Assembly: GCA_016283575.1 (NCBI GenBank)
Contig: JAEEND010000006.1
Coordinates: 1-33,665, forward strand
From: Lachnospiraceae bacterium
GTDB taxonomy: Bacteria > Bacillota > Clostridia > Lachnospirales > Lachnospiraceae
Reading direction: 5' to 3'
DNA: 33,665 nucleotides
Each line of letters begins with the position of its first letter. The stretch's first letter is position 1. Below are positions 7,630 to 16,191 of this stretch, one piece after another. The notes under the pieces were generated by a model that was given only the letters and a program-made list of their open reading frames with translations, had not been told where the DNA came from and did not search any database. Both the position numbers and the translations under genes were made by a program.

Positions 7630-8922
7630 TTAATCCTCCAATACCTTTAATATGTCGATTCCGGCGTTTTTAAGCACCGCTTTATATTCTTTTATATTTT
7701 CATCCTTTAAGTAAGGATATCTGTCTTTGATATTTGGAACATCATCCTTTAACACTATCATTGATGTTGTATGAAAGTCGTATCCTGCCTTAAATACCGC
7801 GAGAGCCTTTTTCTGTAGGCTTGTAACGGGATCTGTGCTATCCGGTGTCACATGAAGTTCTTTTTGTAACATATCCGAACCTGCGCCTATGGAGTAGCAA
7901 TAAAACCTTCTCTGCATCGATACGATATTTGTGTCCTTATCAAGTAACAGGGAAAGTCTCGGGTCATATAGCCAGCTTTCGCTCCAGAATCCCTTTATAT
8001 CCATCTCCGGAAAGTATTTTTCGTAAAAGGCGAGGGCCATGGTCATTGACTTTTCAAGCCTCCTCGGATTGTAGCCTTCACCTCCGGGAATGTGAAAAGC
8101 AAGAAGCAGGTCACCGGGTTTAAGGGCGATCTCAAAATCCTTTTTGGAAAGGCTCATGACTTTTTTAGAAATGATACCGCATGGGTTCATATAATTGCCC
8201 CTGTATGCTCCGTCATCTTCTTCATAAAAGGTTTCAAAACCGGGAAGAGTATCCTTTTTATTTTCGTCCGACTCAAGCTGGCCGTCCCTGGTAACGCCCG
8301 CTCCGCCGAAATAAAGCCCGGTTACTCTGTCACTCTTTTTATTTCTGTACAGCCTGAAGGGATCTCCGAATGTATAAGGTGTAAAGTAGAACCTGTCGAA
8401 TAAGAAAATGGTTAATGCATAAAAGTTCTTATCCCAGCCAAAGTCGAGAACCTCGCAGTTATCTGTTTCAAGGTACTGCTTCATCTGAGGTTCGATACGA
8501 TAATATGGCATATTTTCATATATCTCCACAGGAACGTTTCTTTCTTTTAAAACCTCCGTGCCCACGGAAATGCATGATAAAAGAAGCAAAAACTTTCGCA
8601 CATCAGGGCATTTCGACTCATATTCAAATTTGAAATTAAGATAAAAATCACCGTCTATGCCTTTTTTATATCTGCATAAATCCCAGCGTAAGAACTTAAA
8701 AAGGGCACATATTTCCGGATTTCCTTCTATTTCATCCATTGCGATAAAGAAGCGGTCCGATAATCTTTCAGGTAAAGAATATTTTTCCGAAAGCTCCCTT
8801 AACAGATTTCGGTCCAAAAAAGGCCTTTCCGATTCCCTTTCCCAAGCTCCCGATCCTTTATATAAAGAAAAGGCTTCTTCAATTTCTTCAAATCCTCTTT
8901 CGGCACTTAAATACCTAAGCAT
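7630..8922 (-). CDS. Acyltransferase-domain protein (NAT_N/GNAT_C family)
   Basis: A 430-residue soluble protein. The C-terminal half contains LLLAFHIPGGEG, then ALAFYEKYFPEMD, SESWLYDPRLSLLL and NIVSMQRRF. These blocks match the GNAT_C domain of Firmicutes proteins annotated 'acyltransferase domain-containing' (family pattern HIP.G.L....SWLLDP.L...L...SNI..FQ.RF). The helical N-terminal half matches NAT_N. Members often sit beside glycosidase genes, but I know of no defined reaction. Acetylation of an intracellular sugar or phosphorylated sugar is a reasonable guess from the operon (inference). The ATG directly follows the stop of the NahK-like kinase gene, with the GGAGG site inside that gene's end. 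A related partial gene lies at the left edge of the window. Confidence 0.7.
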   Translation of the reverse strand: MLRYLSAERGFEEIEEAFSLYKGSGAWERESERPFLDRNLLRELSEKYSLPERLSDRFFIAMDEIEGNPEICALFKFLRWDLCRYKKGIDGDFYLNFKFEYESKCPDVRKFLLLLSCISVGTEVLKERNVPVEIYENMPYYRIEPQMKQYLETDNCEVLDFGWDKNFYALTIFLFDRFYFTPYTFGDPFRLYRNKKSDRVTGLYFGGAGVTRDGQLESDENKKDTLPGFETFYEEDDGAYRGNYMNPCGIISKKVMSLSKKDFEIALKPGDLLLAFHIPGGEGYNPRRLEKSMTMALAFYEKYFPEMDIKGFWSESWLYDPRLSLLLDKDTNIVSMQRRFYCYSIGAGSDMLQKELHVTPDSTDPVTSLQKKALAVFKAGYDFHTTSMIVLKDDVPNIKDRYPYLKDENIKEYKAVLKNAGIDILKVLED

Positions 8923-10023
8923 CTATTTCCTCCGATCGTTTACTATATTCTCCATCTGAGACCATTTATTCTCCATATCGCATACAAGCTTGAACTGGTC
9001 TCTGGCACGGTCTAAATTATGATTTTCACGATGAATCTTAAAATATGTATCACCATTTAAGTAGTCCGTGAGAAAGCGCATGCCGCACTCCATTGTCATG
9101 TTCTTTGCGCCGTAAGGAAGCGAGCATATTTCCGCATCCGTAAGCCTTCCGTCCGCGCCCTCGATATAACCCTTAACATATAGTTCAAAAAGGTCCAGAT
9201 CCAGGCTCACTTTCGATAGATCCGTCTCATCCTCGGCCGCGGTATTTGCACCGAATCTTATGGAATCTCCGAAATCATATATGGAAAGCCCGGGCATTAC
9301 GGTATCTAAATCGATGACACAGATTCCCTTTCCGGTAACGGAGTCCATCATAATATTGTTAAGCTTTGTATCATTATGGGTAACTCTTAAGGGAAGTTCC
9401 CCTGACTCAAGCATTTTCTGCCCTCTTGCCATTTCTTCTTTTCTTTCGCGTAAAAAGAAAATTTCTTTTTCAACAAGGGAAGCTCTCCCCATTCTGTCTT
9501 CTTTTACCGCACGTTCAAAATCCTCATATCTCTTTACTGTGTTATGAAAGTCCGGAATGGTCTCTCTTAAGGTTTCCGCAGGGAAGTCGGAAAGCATACT
9601 CTGGAATTTACCGAAGCTCACTGCACTTTCATAGAATTCTTCGGGCGTCTCGACTTTTTCAAGACATATTGCATTTTCAATATATAAATACATGCGCCAG
9701 TAATTTCCCTGAGGGTCTTTATAAAAAGGCTTATTATCTCTTGTCTTAACAACCGTAAGAGTTTCTCTGTACGGGTCACGGGCCTTTTTTCTCAGGTGCT
9801 CCGTAACCTTTAAGATATTCTCCATAAGTCCCTCGGGATCTTTAAAGATTTCATGGTTTATTCGCTGTAATATAAGTTTTTTATGAGTACCTTCTTTTAA
9901 CTTAACTAAAAAAGTATCATTTATATGGCCGTTCCCGTGGCGGGTCACGGATTCAACATTTTCTTTTTCACAATATTCAAAATTCATTGCGGCATCAGTT
10001 GCCACATTTACATTTATCTCCAT
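8923..10023 (-). CDS. NahK-like anomeric sugar kinase (aminoglycoside phosphotransferase fold)
   Basis: A 366-residue phosphotransferase of the APH fold. The catalytic loop THNDTKLNN lies around residue 213 and the Mg-binding VIDLDTVMPG around 235, followed by YDFGDSIRFGANTAAEDE. This combination and the length match N-acetylhexosamine 1-kinase (NahK, about 360 residues in Bifidobacterium) and its relatives, which phosphorylate free sugars at the anomeric carbon. Relatives vary in specificity, so GalNAc, GlcNAc, galactose or another sugar are all possible. It follows the GH31 gene by 46 bases, suggesting it phosphorylates the sugar that GH31 releases (inference). No matching nucleotidyltransferase or GNB/LNB phosphorylase is in the window. 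Confidence 0.8.
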   Translation of the reverse strand: MEINVNVATDAAMNFEYCEKENVESVTRHGNGHINDTFLVKLKEGTHKKLILQRINHEIFKDPEGLMENILKVTEHLRKKARDPYRETLTVVKTRDNKPFYKDPQGNYWRMYLYIENAICLEKVETPEEFYESAVSFGKFQSMLSDFPAETLRETIPDFHNTVKRYEDFERAVKEDRMGRASLVEKEIFFLRERKEEMARGQKMLESGELPLRVTHNDTKLNNIMMDSVTGKGICVIDLDTVMPGLSIYDFGDSIRFGANTAAEDETDLSKVSLDLDLFELYVKGYIEGADGRLTDAEICSLPYGAKNMTMECGMRFLTDYLNGDTYFKIHRENHNLDRARDQFKLVCDMENKWSQMENIVNDRRK

Positions 10024-10069
10024 ATGTAAGCCCTCGATATATGTTTTTTGTCAAGAAAAGCGGACAACA

Positions 10070-11587
10070 TTACATTGCCCGCTGTCTTTCGAAGAGGATC
10101 AGCGGATCCTCTCCCTGTTCACACCATAGTTTTTCACCTTGGCTTATAATCTTTTCACCGTTCCGTAACCAGTTTCCTTTGGGAAGGTACAGGAATCGTC
10201 CTGTCTGTCCTTTTTCGTAAATGGGTGCCACCAGATACTTTTCTCCCAGCATAAACTGATCTATTACGGTATCGCAGCCATCCTCGGGGAATTCATAAGC
10301 CATATATCTGAGTATCGGCTCTCCCGTGGACCCCGCTCTTTCAACAAGTTCCATAAGATAGTCAGTGAGACTCTTACGGAGTTCAATTAACGTGAGTATT
10401 TTTTTGTAGTTTTCTTTTGATAATAATCTGTAAGGTGCTGCGGAAAACTGCATTGCGGGCATGAGGCATGCGATTTCGCAATGCCGCACAAAGAGTTCTT
10501 CGTCAAACCTCGTTTTTAATGCTTCATGGAAGTTAACATATTCGCCGCCTCCGATCATGTCGGGACATGTGAAAGGATGCCCTGTGATTCCCTGTAAAAG
10601 TGAATCCGGAATAAGACCGCCAATTCCTTCTTCATTCCATGAATGCTGTTTATCACAGAGTCGCTGCAATACGGGCGCGCCGCCTGCAAGATAGGTCACT
10701 CTGTATTCATTGTATTCATATTGCTCACCGAACTGCTCCCACAGAATGGACTGTTCATTGGGAGTGGTGCTGCCATATGTTTTGTTTTCTTCTTCATAGA
10801 AGAAACTGTCGCCTGCGTCAAATTTAAATCCGTCGATTCCTAAGCTCGTAAGTGCGTCTAACTGTTCCTTTAACCAGGCTACAGCTTCGGGATTTGACAT
10901 ATCAAGAACCGCTGAGTACCCGTTCCACCAGCGAACGATGTAGGGCTCGTCTTCAGATGTTTTAATAAGAATGTCTTTTGCCAATGCCTCTCTGTATTTA
11001 AGCGTATCCGCGCTTATAAAGGGGCAGAGCCAAAGCATTACCTTAAATCCTTTTTCATGAAGCATCTTTATCATTGCGGCGGGGTCTTTAAATCTTCCTG
11101 AGTGGAAGGTCCAGTTGCCGTAATACTCGCTCCATCCGTCATCTATCATAAGTACTCCCGCGGGCATTCCGTTTGAAAGGATCCCTTCGGCGTATTTAGT
11201 GATATCTTCCTGATTCTGGTTAAAAGTCAATTCAATCCAGGTATTATATATGGGGTTCTTAAAGAGCTCCGGTGAGGGAGTTCCCTTTTTAAAGGGGAAC
11301 TCCTCTGCCATCGCTTTTAAATATCCTTTTTTCAGTGTACCTACGGCTTCGCTTACAAAGCAATCGTCATCAATCTCTATCTCCCCGTCCTTAAAAGAAA
11401 GCTTAAATCCTTCTTTTTTCCAGATATAGCGACCCTTTGTGGATACAAAGAGGGGCATTGCCTGGTTGGGGGTTCGATTGATCGTAGTGTCAACAGTAAC
11501 GTTGCTTGCTTCGGACAGAGGCATTTTAGTACCGTCTTTGACGAAGCCTCCATACCAATACTCGTCCTTCAAGCATTTAATCTTCAT
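10070..11587 (-). CDS. Glycoside hydrolase family 31, MYORG-like, probable intracellular alpha-glycosidase
   Basis: A 505-residue GH31 enzyme without a signal peptide, so presumably cytoplasmic. The barrel begins near residue 110 with YNTWIEL and contains GVLMIDDGWSEYYG. The nucleophile motif GFKFDAGD places the probable nucleophile at D257. The region from D312 (CDKQHSW) through SLLQG..GHPF and CPDMIGGGEY to CLMPAMQFS resembles mammalian MYORG and related small bacterial GH31 proteins more than the large alpha-glucosidases. MYORG is reported to be an alpha-galactosidase, so alpha-galactoside is my first guess, and alpha-GalNAc or alpha-glucoside cannot be excluded. D312 is a candidate acid/base by spacing (inference). 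Its ATG overlaps the stop of the binding-protein gene by one base (TAATG). Confidence 0.85.
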   Translation of the reverse strand: MKIKCLKDEYWYGGFVKDGTKMPLSEASNVTVDTTINRTPNQAMPLFVSTKGRYIWKKEGFKLSFKDGEIEIDDDCFVSEAVGTLKKGYLKAMAEEFPFKKGTPSPELFKNPIYNTWIELTFNQNQEDITKYAEGILSNGMPAGVLMIDDGWSEYYGNWTFHSGRFKDPAAMIKMLHEKGFKVMLWLCPFISADTLKYREALAKDILIKTSEDEPYIVRWWNGYSAVLDMSNPEAVAWLKEQLDALTSLGIDGFKFDAGDSFFYEEENKTYGSTTPNEQSILWEQFGEQYEYNEYRVTYLAGGAPVLQRLCDKQHSWNEEGIGGLIPDSLLQGITGHPFTCPDMIGGGEYVNFHEALKTRFDEELFVRHCEIACLMPAMQFSAAPYRLLSKENYKKILTLIELRKSLTDYLMELVERAGSTGEPILRYMAYEFPEDGCDTVIDQFMLGEKYLVAPIYEKGQTGRFLYLPKGNWLRNGEKIISQGEKLWCEQGEDPLILFERQRAM

Positions 11588-13107
11588 TAGTTTCCTTTCT
11601 TGGATGCCAAGAATTCATCGTACTGTCTCTGTACCTCAGCAACATATTCATCGATACCTGCTGCCTTTAATTTTGCAACAGCATCATCATAGTGATCGTC
11701 GAAGCTTACAAATCCGCTTCTGATGGGAGCAAAGTCAGATGCAGTAACTTCAGTGATGGCTGTTTCGATCTCAACTACGTTTTCGTTGTTGAAGATGAAG
11801 CCCTGTGCGGAAGAAACCTTCGCATTGTCATCCCAGTGTTCATATGTGTTGATGTATTCGTCAGATACGCTCTTATCGAATAACTGATAGTTCTTGTTTC
11901 TGAACATCCACTCATAGAAGAAATCTTCCTGAGTGAGTTTTTCAACTCTGCCGTCAACCATCTGGTAATCCTTGCCTTCTACACCGTAGATCGCAAATCT
12001 GTAGTTTTCAGGTGAGGAATAGATCCAGTTGATAAACTTCATAGCGCCTTCTTTGTTGGCTGCTGAATAAGGAATGCAAAGTACTTCACCACCGGATGTG
12101 GAGATGTATTTATCCTTTTCGGGTGCTAAGATGTATGTCTTTAACTCTGCATCGGGTGCATTCTGCTGTACTGCATTGATGATTTCACGATCCTTACCGA
12201 TGGAAGCTTCTACCCAAAGATAGAGACCTGTCTGCATACGAGAGTCTTTTTCGTTGTAGTTGGTGGTAAGTTCGTCGGCATATAAGCCCTTCTTGTACAT
12301 TTCTTCGTTGAACTTTGCAACCTTCTTGAATGCTTCTGTTTCATAGTAGCTGGATACCTTACCTGTTGTTTCATCAAGAACTGTGAATACGTCGGTACCG
12401 ATCCATGTAAGCTGATTATCCTGGAAGTATCTTGTGAGAGGCTTAAAGATGATATCAGCGGGTCCCTTTAATTCAGGGAACTGTTCTTTAGCTTTTGTTG
12501 CAAATTCCATAAGGTCATCGGGTGTTTCGATATTGTCCATGCCAACTGCCTTAAGGATATCTTCTCTTACACATACAAGCTGATAGATACCTGAGCTGGG
12601 GCCGTAAGCGGAAGGGATACCGTAGATCTGACCATCTACAAGTCCGCCTTCAACCTGGGACATGGGAAGAACCTTTAACATATCCTGACCATATTCCTGA
12701 ATAAGTTCGTCAAGAGGCTGTGCCTGCTTCTTATTAACAATAAGTGAAAGGTTTGCAAGACCGTCCCAGTAGAGATCTACTGTTTCATTGGCTGCAAGCA
12801 TGATTTCCTTCTTGGTCCAGTACTGGTCCCAGGGAACAAAGATCATGTTAACCTTTAAACCGATGTCGTTATAAATTTTTTCTGCAAATTCATTCTGTAA
12901 GAAATCTGAAAATCTTTCTGTTTCATCACCGGGATAGTAAATGGTGATTTCGCCTGCATCTTCAACGGCTGTGCCGGAAGAAGCGGGTACTTCGGCGTTT
13001 TCCGTACCTGAAGGTACGTCCTTAGACTCTGTTTTTGATCCGCAACCCACTAAACATGAAGCAGCAAGTGCCAATACCAATAACATGCTACATAACTTTT
13101 TTCTCAT
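11587..13107 (-). CDS. Sugar ABC transporter solute-binding lipoprotein
   Basis: A 506-residue extracellular binding protein with a lipoprotein signal peptide (lipobox LVGC, acylated C22) followed by a short Ser/Thr/Glu-rich linker. Its fold is an SBP type-1 carbohydrate binder of the LplA class. The C-terminal segment FDDHYDDAVAKLKAAGIDEY matches the DUF3502-type tail of such proteins. It should capture an oligosaccharide at the membrane for the two permeases encoded just upstream. The substrate is unreadable from sequence. The start has a GGAGG site and lies 55 bases after the second permease gene. It is the third gene of the operon, after both permeases. Confidence 0.93.
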   Translation of the reverse strand: MRKKLCSMLLVLALAASCLVGCGSKTESKDVPSGTENAEVPASSGTAVEDAGEITIYYPGDETERFSDFLQNEFAEKIYNDIGLKVNMIFVPWDQYWTKKEIMLAANETVDLYWDGLANLSLIVNKKQAQPLDELIQEYGQDMLKVLPMSQVEGGLVDGQIYGIPSAYGPSSGIYQLVCVREDILKAVGMDNIETPDDLMEFATKAKEQFPELKGPADIIFKPLTRYFQDNQLTWIGTDVFTVLDETTGKVSSYYETEAFKKVAKFNEEMYKKGLYADELTTNYNEKDSRMQTGLYLWVEASIGKDREIINAVQQNAPDAELKTYILAPEKDKYISTSGGEVLCIPYSAANKEGAMKFINWIYSSPENYRFAIYGVEGKDYQMVDGRVEKLTQEDFFYEWMFRNKNYQLFDKSVSDEYINTYEHWDDNAKVSSAQGFIFNNENVVEIETAITEVTASDFAPIRSGFVSFDDHYDDAVAKLKAAGIDEYVAEVQRQYDEFLASKKGN

Positions 13108-13162
13108 TTTTGAAATCCTCCGTTTTTTTCTTAATTCGCCGGCGTATTAATTCGTTTGTAAA

Positions 13163-14056
13163 CTATTCTTTTACCGCCCCTGTCATAACACCGCTAACAA
13201 AGTATTTCTGAACAAAGGGATAGGCAAAAATAATAGGTCCTATGGTAATAATGGTAACCGCCATCTTAACGGTTTCCGAGGGAAGTGGAATATTGGCTGC
13301 AGCTCCTGCCGGTAAGCGGCCTGACTTAACGGCGTTAACGTTTGACAAAACGTTGTAGAGTAGGTACTGCAGTGGCCAAAGCTTCTTGTTATCAACAAAC
13401 ATGAGAGCATTCCACCAGTCGTTCCAGTACTGCAATGCGTACATGAGACCCACCGTGAGGAGCGGGGTCTTACTGAGGGGCATCGCAATACGGGCATATA
13501 TCTGGAAGTAGTTGGCTCCGTCGATTCTGGCTGCCTCATAAAGAGACTGGGAGATTGCCTTGAAATACGTACGAAGCAAGAACATATTCCACACACTGAA
13601 CATCGAAGGTACTATAAGTCCCACAATGTTATCCTTAAGCCCATAGTAGTTAACACACATAAAGTACCAGGGGATAAGGCCCGCACCAAAGATGATGGTG
13701 AAATTACAGATAAAAGAGATCACGTTTCTGTATTTCATATCTTTAATGGATACGGAAAAAGCCAGCATACTGGTTATGGTAAGAGCAAGAAGTGTTCCCA
13801 CGGCCGTTACGAAGATCGTCACTCCGTAGGACCTTAGTATTTCCTTTCCGCTGTTACCGAATATGTAAATGTAAGTATTGAGTGTAAAGCCCTGGGGGAT
13901 TGCTGAATACCCCTTCATGGCGATCATCTTTTCCGAGGAAAAAGAAACACTCAGTGTCATAAGCAAAGGATAGAAGCACACAAATCCTATAAAGCCGATG
14001 AACACATATGCAAAGATCTGAAGTAACAGATCGCTTCTGTTAGTTTTTACTTTCAT
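13163..14056 (-). CDS. Carbohydrate ABC transporter permease (YtcP/LplC type)
   Basis: A 297-residue inner-membrane permease of the MalG-like class with about six membrane helices. The cytoplasmic EAA loop that contacts the ATPase is visible as YEAARIDGANYFQIYARIAM. The start codon overlaps the stop of the first permease by one base. A shared MsmK/MsmX-type ATPase encoded elsewhere must energise it, because no ATP-binding subunit is in the operon. The C-terminal sequence YPFVQKYFVSGVMTGAVKE is the usual ending of this family. Confidence 0.95.
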   Translation of the reverse strand: MKVKTNRSDLLLQIFAYVFIGFIGFVCFYPLLMTLSVSFSSEKMIAMKGYSAIPQGFTLNTYIYIFGNSGKEILRSYGVTIFVTAVGTLLALTITSMLAFSVSIKDMKYRNVISFICNFTIIFGAGLIPWYFMCVNYYGLKDNIVGLIVPSMFSVWNMFLLRTYFKAISQSLYEAARIDGANYFQIYARIAMPLSKTPLLTVGLMYALQYWNDWWNALMFVDNKKLWPLQYLLYNVLSNVNAVKSGRLPAGAAANIPLPSETVKMAVTIITIGPIIFAYPFVQKYFVSGVMTGAVKE

Positions 14057-15003
14057 CAGAAAAGGCCCTCCCCGTCATTTATTTTCTTGGCAGCCGCATT
14101 AGCCAAGGTTACGAGGATAAGTCCCATAATGGACTGGAAGAGACCTACCGCTGTGGAGTATGAAAATCCCAGGGATCTCATACAGGAATAAACATAAGTA
14201 TCAATAACCGCTACGGAATCTCCGATTACGGGGTTGTTACCGATAATACCGTAAACCATTCCGAAGTCACCGAAGAAGATTCGTCCGATGCTCATAAGCG
14301 TAAGCACCACCGCCGTGGGCTTTAACATGGGAAGTGTTAAATGGATGATACGCTGTAGTTTATTGGCGCCGTCCACCTCTGCTGCTTCGTAGAGGGAACC
14401 GTCAAAGCCTGTCATGGCGCCGAGATAAATAATCGAATTGTATCCGCTCCACTTCCATACGTTGGCAATGATGAGAATGGGCTTCCAGTACTTTCCGTCA
14501 GCATACCATCTTATTTTTTCGCCTCCGAAGAAGGTGATGACTCTGTTCATGACACCGACATCGGTTGCGAAGAGCCCGTATACCAAGGTTCCCACAACAA
14601 CCCATGAAAGGAAGTATGGGAAGAACATCATGCTCTGGGTGAATTTCTTATACATCTTCCCTTGGATCTCGTTAAAGAAGACCGCGATGCTTATGGGAAA
14701 GATAAGTCCAAGGATTATTCCCCACACATTAAGGAACAGTGTGTTGTATATGGATTTGGGACCCATGCCGGTTCCGAAAAAGAAATATTTTAAATGTTTA
14801 AGACCTACAAAAGGGCTTCCGAAAATACCGTCCACCACGTTGTAATCCGTGAATGCCATCCAGATACCCGCAAGAGGGATATATGAGAACAGCAACAGAA
14901 AGAATAACCCCGGTATACACATAAGATAGAGTATTCTGTTCTTTTTAAGCTCGTGGATCACGCCATACTTTTTTGGTTGTGAAGAGGCGTTCTTTTTGCT
15001 CAT
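14056..15003 (-). CDS. Carbohydrate ABC transporter permease (LplB type)
   Basis: A 315-residue inner-membrane permease and the first gene of the sugar operon. It has about six membrane helices, an N-terminal cytoplasmic stretch rich in lysine, and the EAA loop YEAAEVDGANKLQRIIHLTL. The LplB-type permease pairs with the LplC/YtcP-type permease that follows with a one-base overlap. The promoter region upstream (15004-15174) is shared with the divergent AraC regulator gene and carries the conserved operator-like motif at 15091-15115. Transcription is therefore likely to be activated in response to the transported sugar (inference). Confidence 0.95.
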   Translation of the reverse strand: MSKKNASSQPKKYGVIHELKKNRILYLMCIPGLFFLLLFSYIPLAGIWMAFTDYNVVDGIFGSPFVGLKHLKYFFFGTGMGPKSIYNTLFLNVWGIILGLIFPISIAVFFNEIQGKMYKKFTQSMMFFPYFLSWVVVGTLVYGLFATDVGVMNRVITFFGGEKIRWYADGKYWKPILIIANVWKWSGYNSIIYLGAMTGFDGSLYEAAEVDGANKLQRIIHLTLPMLKPTAVVLTLMSIGRIFFGDFGMVYGIIGNNPVIGDSVAVIDTYVYSCMRSLGFSYSTAVGLFQSIMGLILVTLANAAAKKINDGEGLF

Positions 15004-15055
15004 TAAATGTACCTCAATCTCTGATAGTTTTTGTCACCCCACGTGACATCTTTAT

Positions 15056-15061
15056 AATATA
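15056..15061 (-). promoter_or_regulatory. -10 box of the sugar operon promoter
   Basis: The minus strand reads TGCTATATT, an extended TGn -10 element (TATATT) about 53 bases upstream of the first permease start codon. No convincing -35 box lies 17 bases upstream. That is usual at promoters needing an activator, and the conserved motif lies just upstream, at about -42 to -66 from the presumed start site. Confidence 0.5.
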
Positions 15062-15090
15062 GCAAAGTGCATCCTACAAATAGTCTATTT

Positions 15091-15115
15091 TGTTTTCCAA
15101 AACAGATGATTTGTG
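15091..15115 (-). promoter_or_regulatory. Conserved operator copy 1 (sugar operon / araC intergenic)
   Basis: On the plus strand a perfect palindrome TGTTTTCCAAAACA is followed at once by GATGATTTGTG. Nearly the same 25 bases occur upstream of both DUF4832 lipoprotein genes, in the same orientation relative to the gene. It also overlaps the probable -35 region of the divergent AraC-family gene, so it could serve autoregulation. The regulator next door is the obvious candidate binder (inference). Confidence 0.7.
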
Positions 15116-15174
15116 GTATATTATCAACTGTAGGTTTATCTTATCTGACACTTTAAATTCAGGAGCCAAAGTTC

Positions 15175-16092
15175 ATGAAAAGCGTAGATTCGGTACTTTT
15201 ATCTCCTACAGGAGAAATAATCGAGGAAACAGTCTCTCCCTGGCAACAGACATATATTGACGAAACCATGAAGGTCGTGCATGTAAATGACAATTCAAAA
15301 TCTTCGGATCTTTACATGCATTATTGCGGTATGTCGCAGTGCGAACCCGACCACTCCTTCGGTCCTGCCATGAGAGACCATTTTGTCATCCATTATATAA
15401 TAGGCGGCGAAGGTGTGCTTACCATCGGCGACAAAAAATATCATCTCACAAAAAATCAGGGATTTCTTCTTTGTCCAAACATGGTGTCTCAGTATAAGGC
15501 AGATCATGATAACCCCTGGGAATACGTCTGGGTAGGCTTTAACGGTTTGAATGCTCAGATTTATTTAAATCAGGCTTCCTTAAATGCTAATAACCCGGTA
15601 TTCACCTATGATAAGGACGATACAGTAAAGTCATGCTTACTTGAAATGGTAAATACCTACGATGCCTACAAGTACGCTACCAATTTAAAGCTTCAGTCAT
15701 TACTGTACCTGCTTCTTTCAGAGCTTGTAGAGAATGCGACTTTAAAATCACCCATAGAGCATATGCCCCTTCAATATCGCTATATTCAAAAGGCTATTTC
15801 ATATATTCAGATGAATTACATGGAGGATACTCTTTCAGTTACGGGGCTTTCAGATTATGTAGGTCTTGACAGAAGCTATTTATGTTCTATTTTTAAGAAG
15901 TATCTGAACAGTTCCCCTCAGTCCTATATATCTCAGTACAGGATCAACCGTGCCTGCGAGCTCCTTAAGAACACCTCCTATTCCATCAGTGATGTGTCAA
16001 GGATGATCGGATATAAGGACCCCGTAGTGTTCCAGAAATTCTTTAAGAAAATAACCGGGATGCCCCCCAGCAGGTATAGAAAAGAAGCTTAG
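15175..16092 (+). CDS. AraC-family transcriptional regulator of the sugar regulon
   Basis: A 305-residue regulator. Residues about 60-155 form an AraC-type cupin sensor domain (HYIIGGEGVLTIGDKKYHL, then GFLLCPNMVSQY). The C-terminal 100 residues carry two helix-turn-helix motifs, LSVTGLSDYVGLDRSYLCSI and YSISDVSRMIGYKDPVVFQK, ending GMPPSRYRK, the classic AraC/XylS signature. It is divergent from the sugar operon with 171 bases between start codons. AGGAG lies nine bases upstream of its ATG. A TATATT at 15117-15122 may be its -10 box. By family and position it probably binds the oligosaccharide or a derivative and activates the operon and the two DUF4832 genes (inference). Confidence 0.92.
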   Translation: MKSVDSVLLSPTGEIIEETVSPWQQTYIDETMKVVHVNDNSKSSDLYMHYCGMSQCEPDHSFGPAMRDHFVIHYIIGGEGVLTIGDKKYHLTKNQGFLLCPNMVSQYKADHDNPWEYVWVGFNGLNAQIYLNQASLNANNPVFTYDKDDTVKSCLLEMVNTYDAYKYATNLKLQSLLYLLLSELVENATLKSPIEHMPLQYRYIQKAISYIQMNYMEDTLSVTGLSDYVGLDRSYLCSIFKKYLNSSPQSYISQYRINRACELLKNTSYSISDVSRMIGYKDPVVFQKFFKKITGMPPSRYRKEA

Positions 16093-16114
16093 TTCACTTA
16101 ATAGGATCAAACGA

Positions 16115-16148
16115 AAAAAGCGCAAGGAACAAAATCCTTACGCTTTTT
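16115..16148. terminator. Bidirectional terminator between araC-type gene and DUF4832 gene
   Basis: AAAAAGCG plus AAGGA pair with TCCTT plus CGCTTTTT around a six-base loop, with one internal mismatch on the plus strand that becomes a G-U pair on the minus strand. Runs of T follow on both strands. It lies between the convergent gene ends at 16092 and 16192 and should serve both. Confidence 0.8.
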
Positions 16149-16191
16149 CTAATCTATGTGAGGAGTGATTTATGACCGTTTCGTCCAATTA

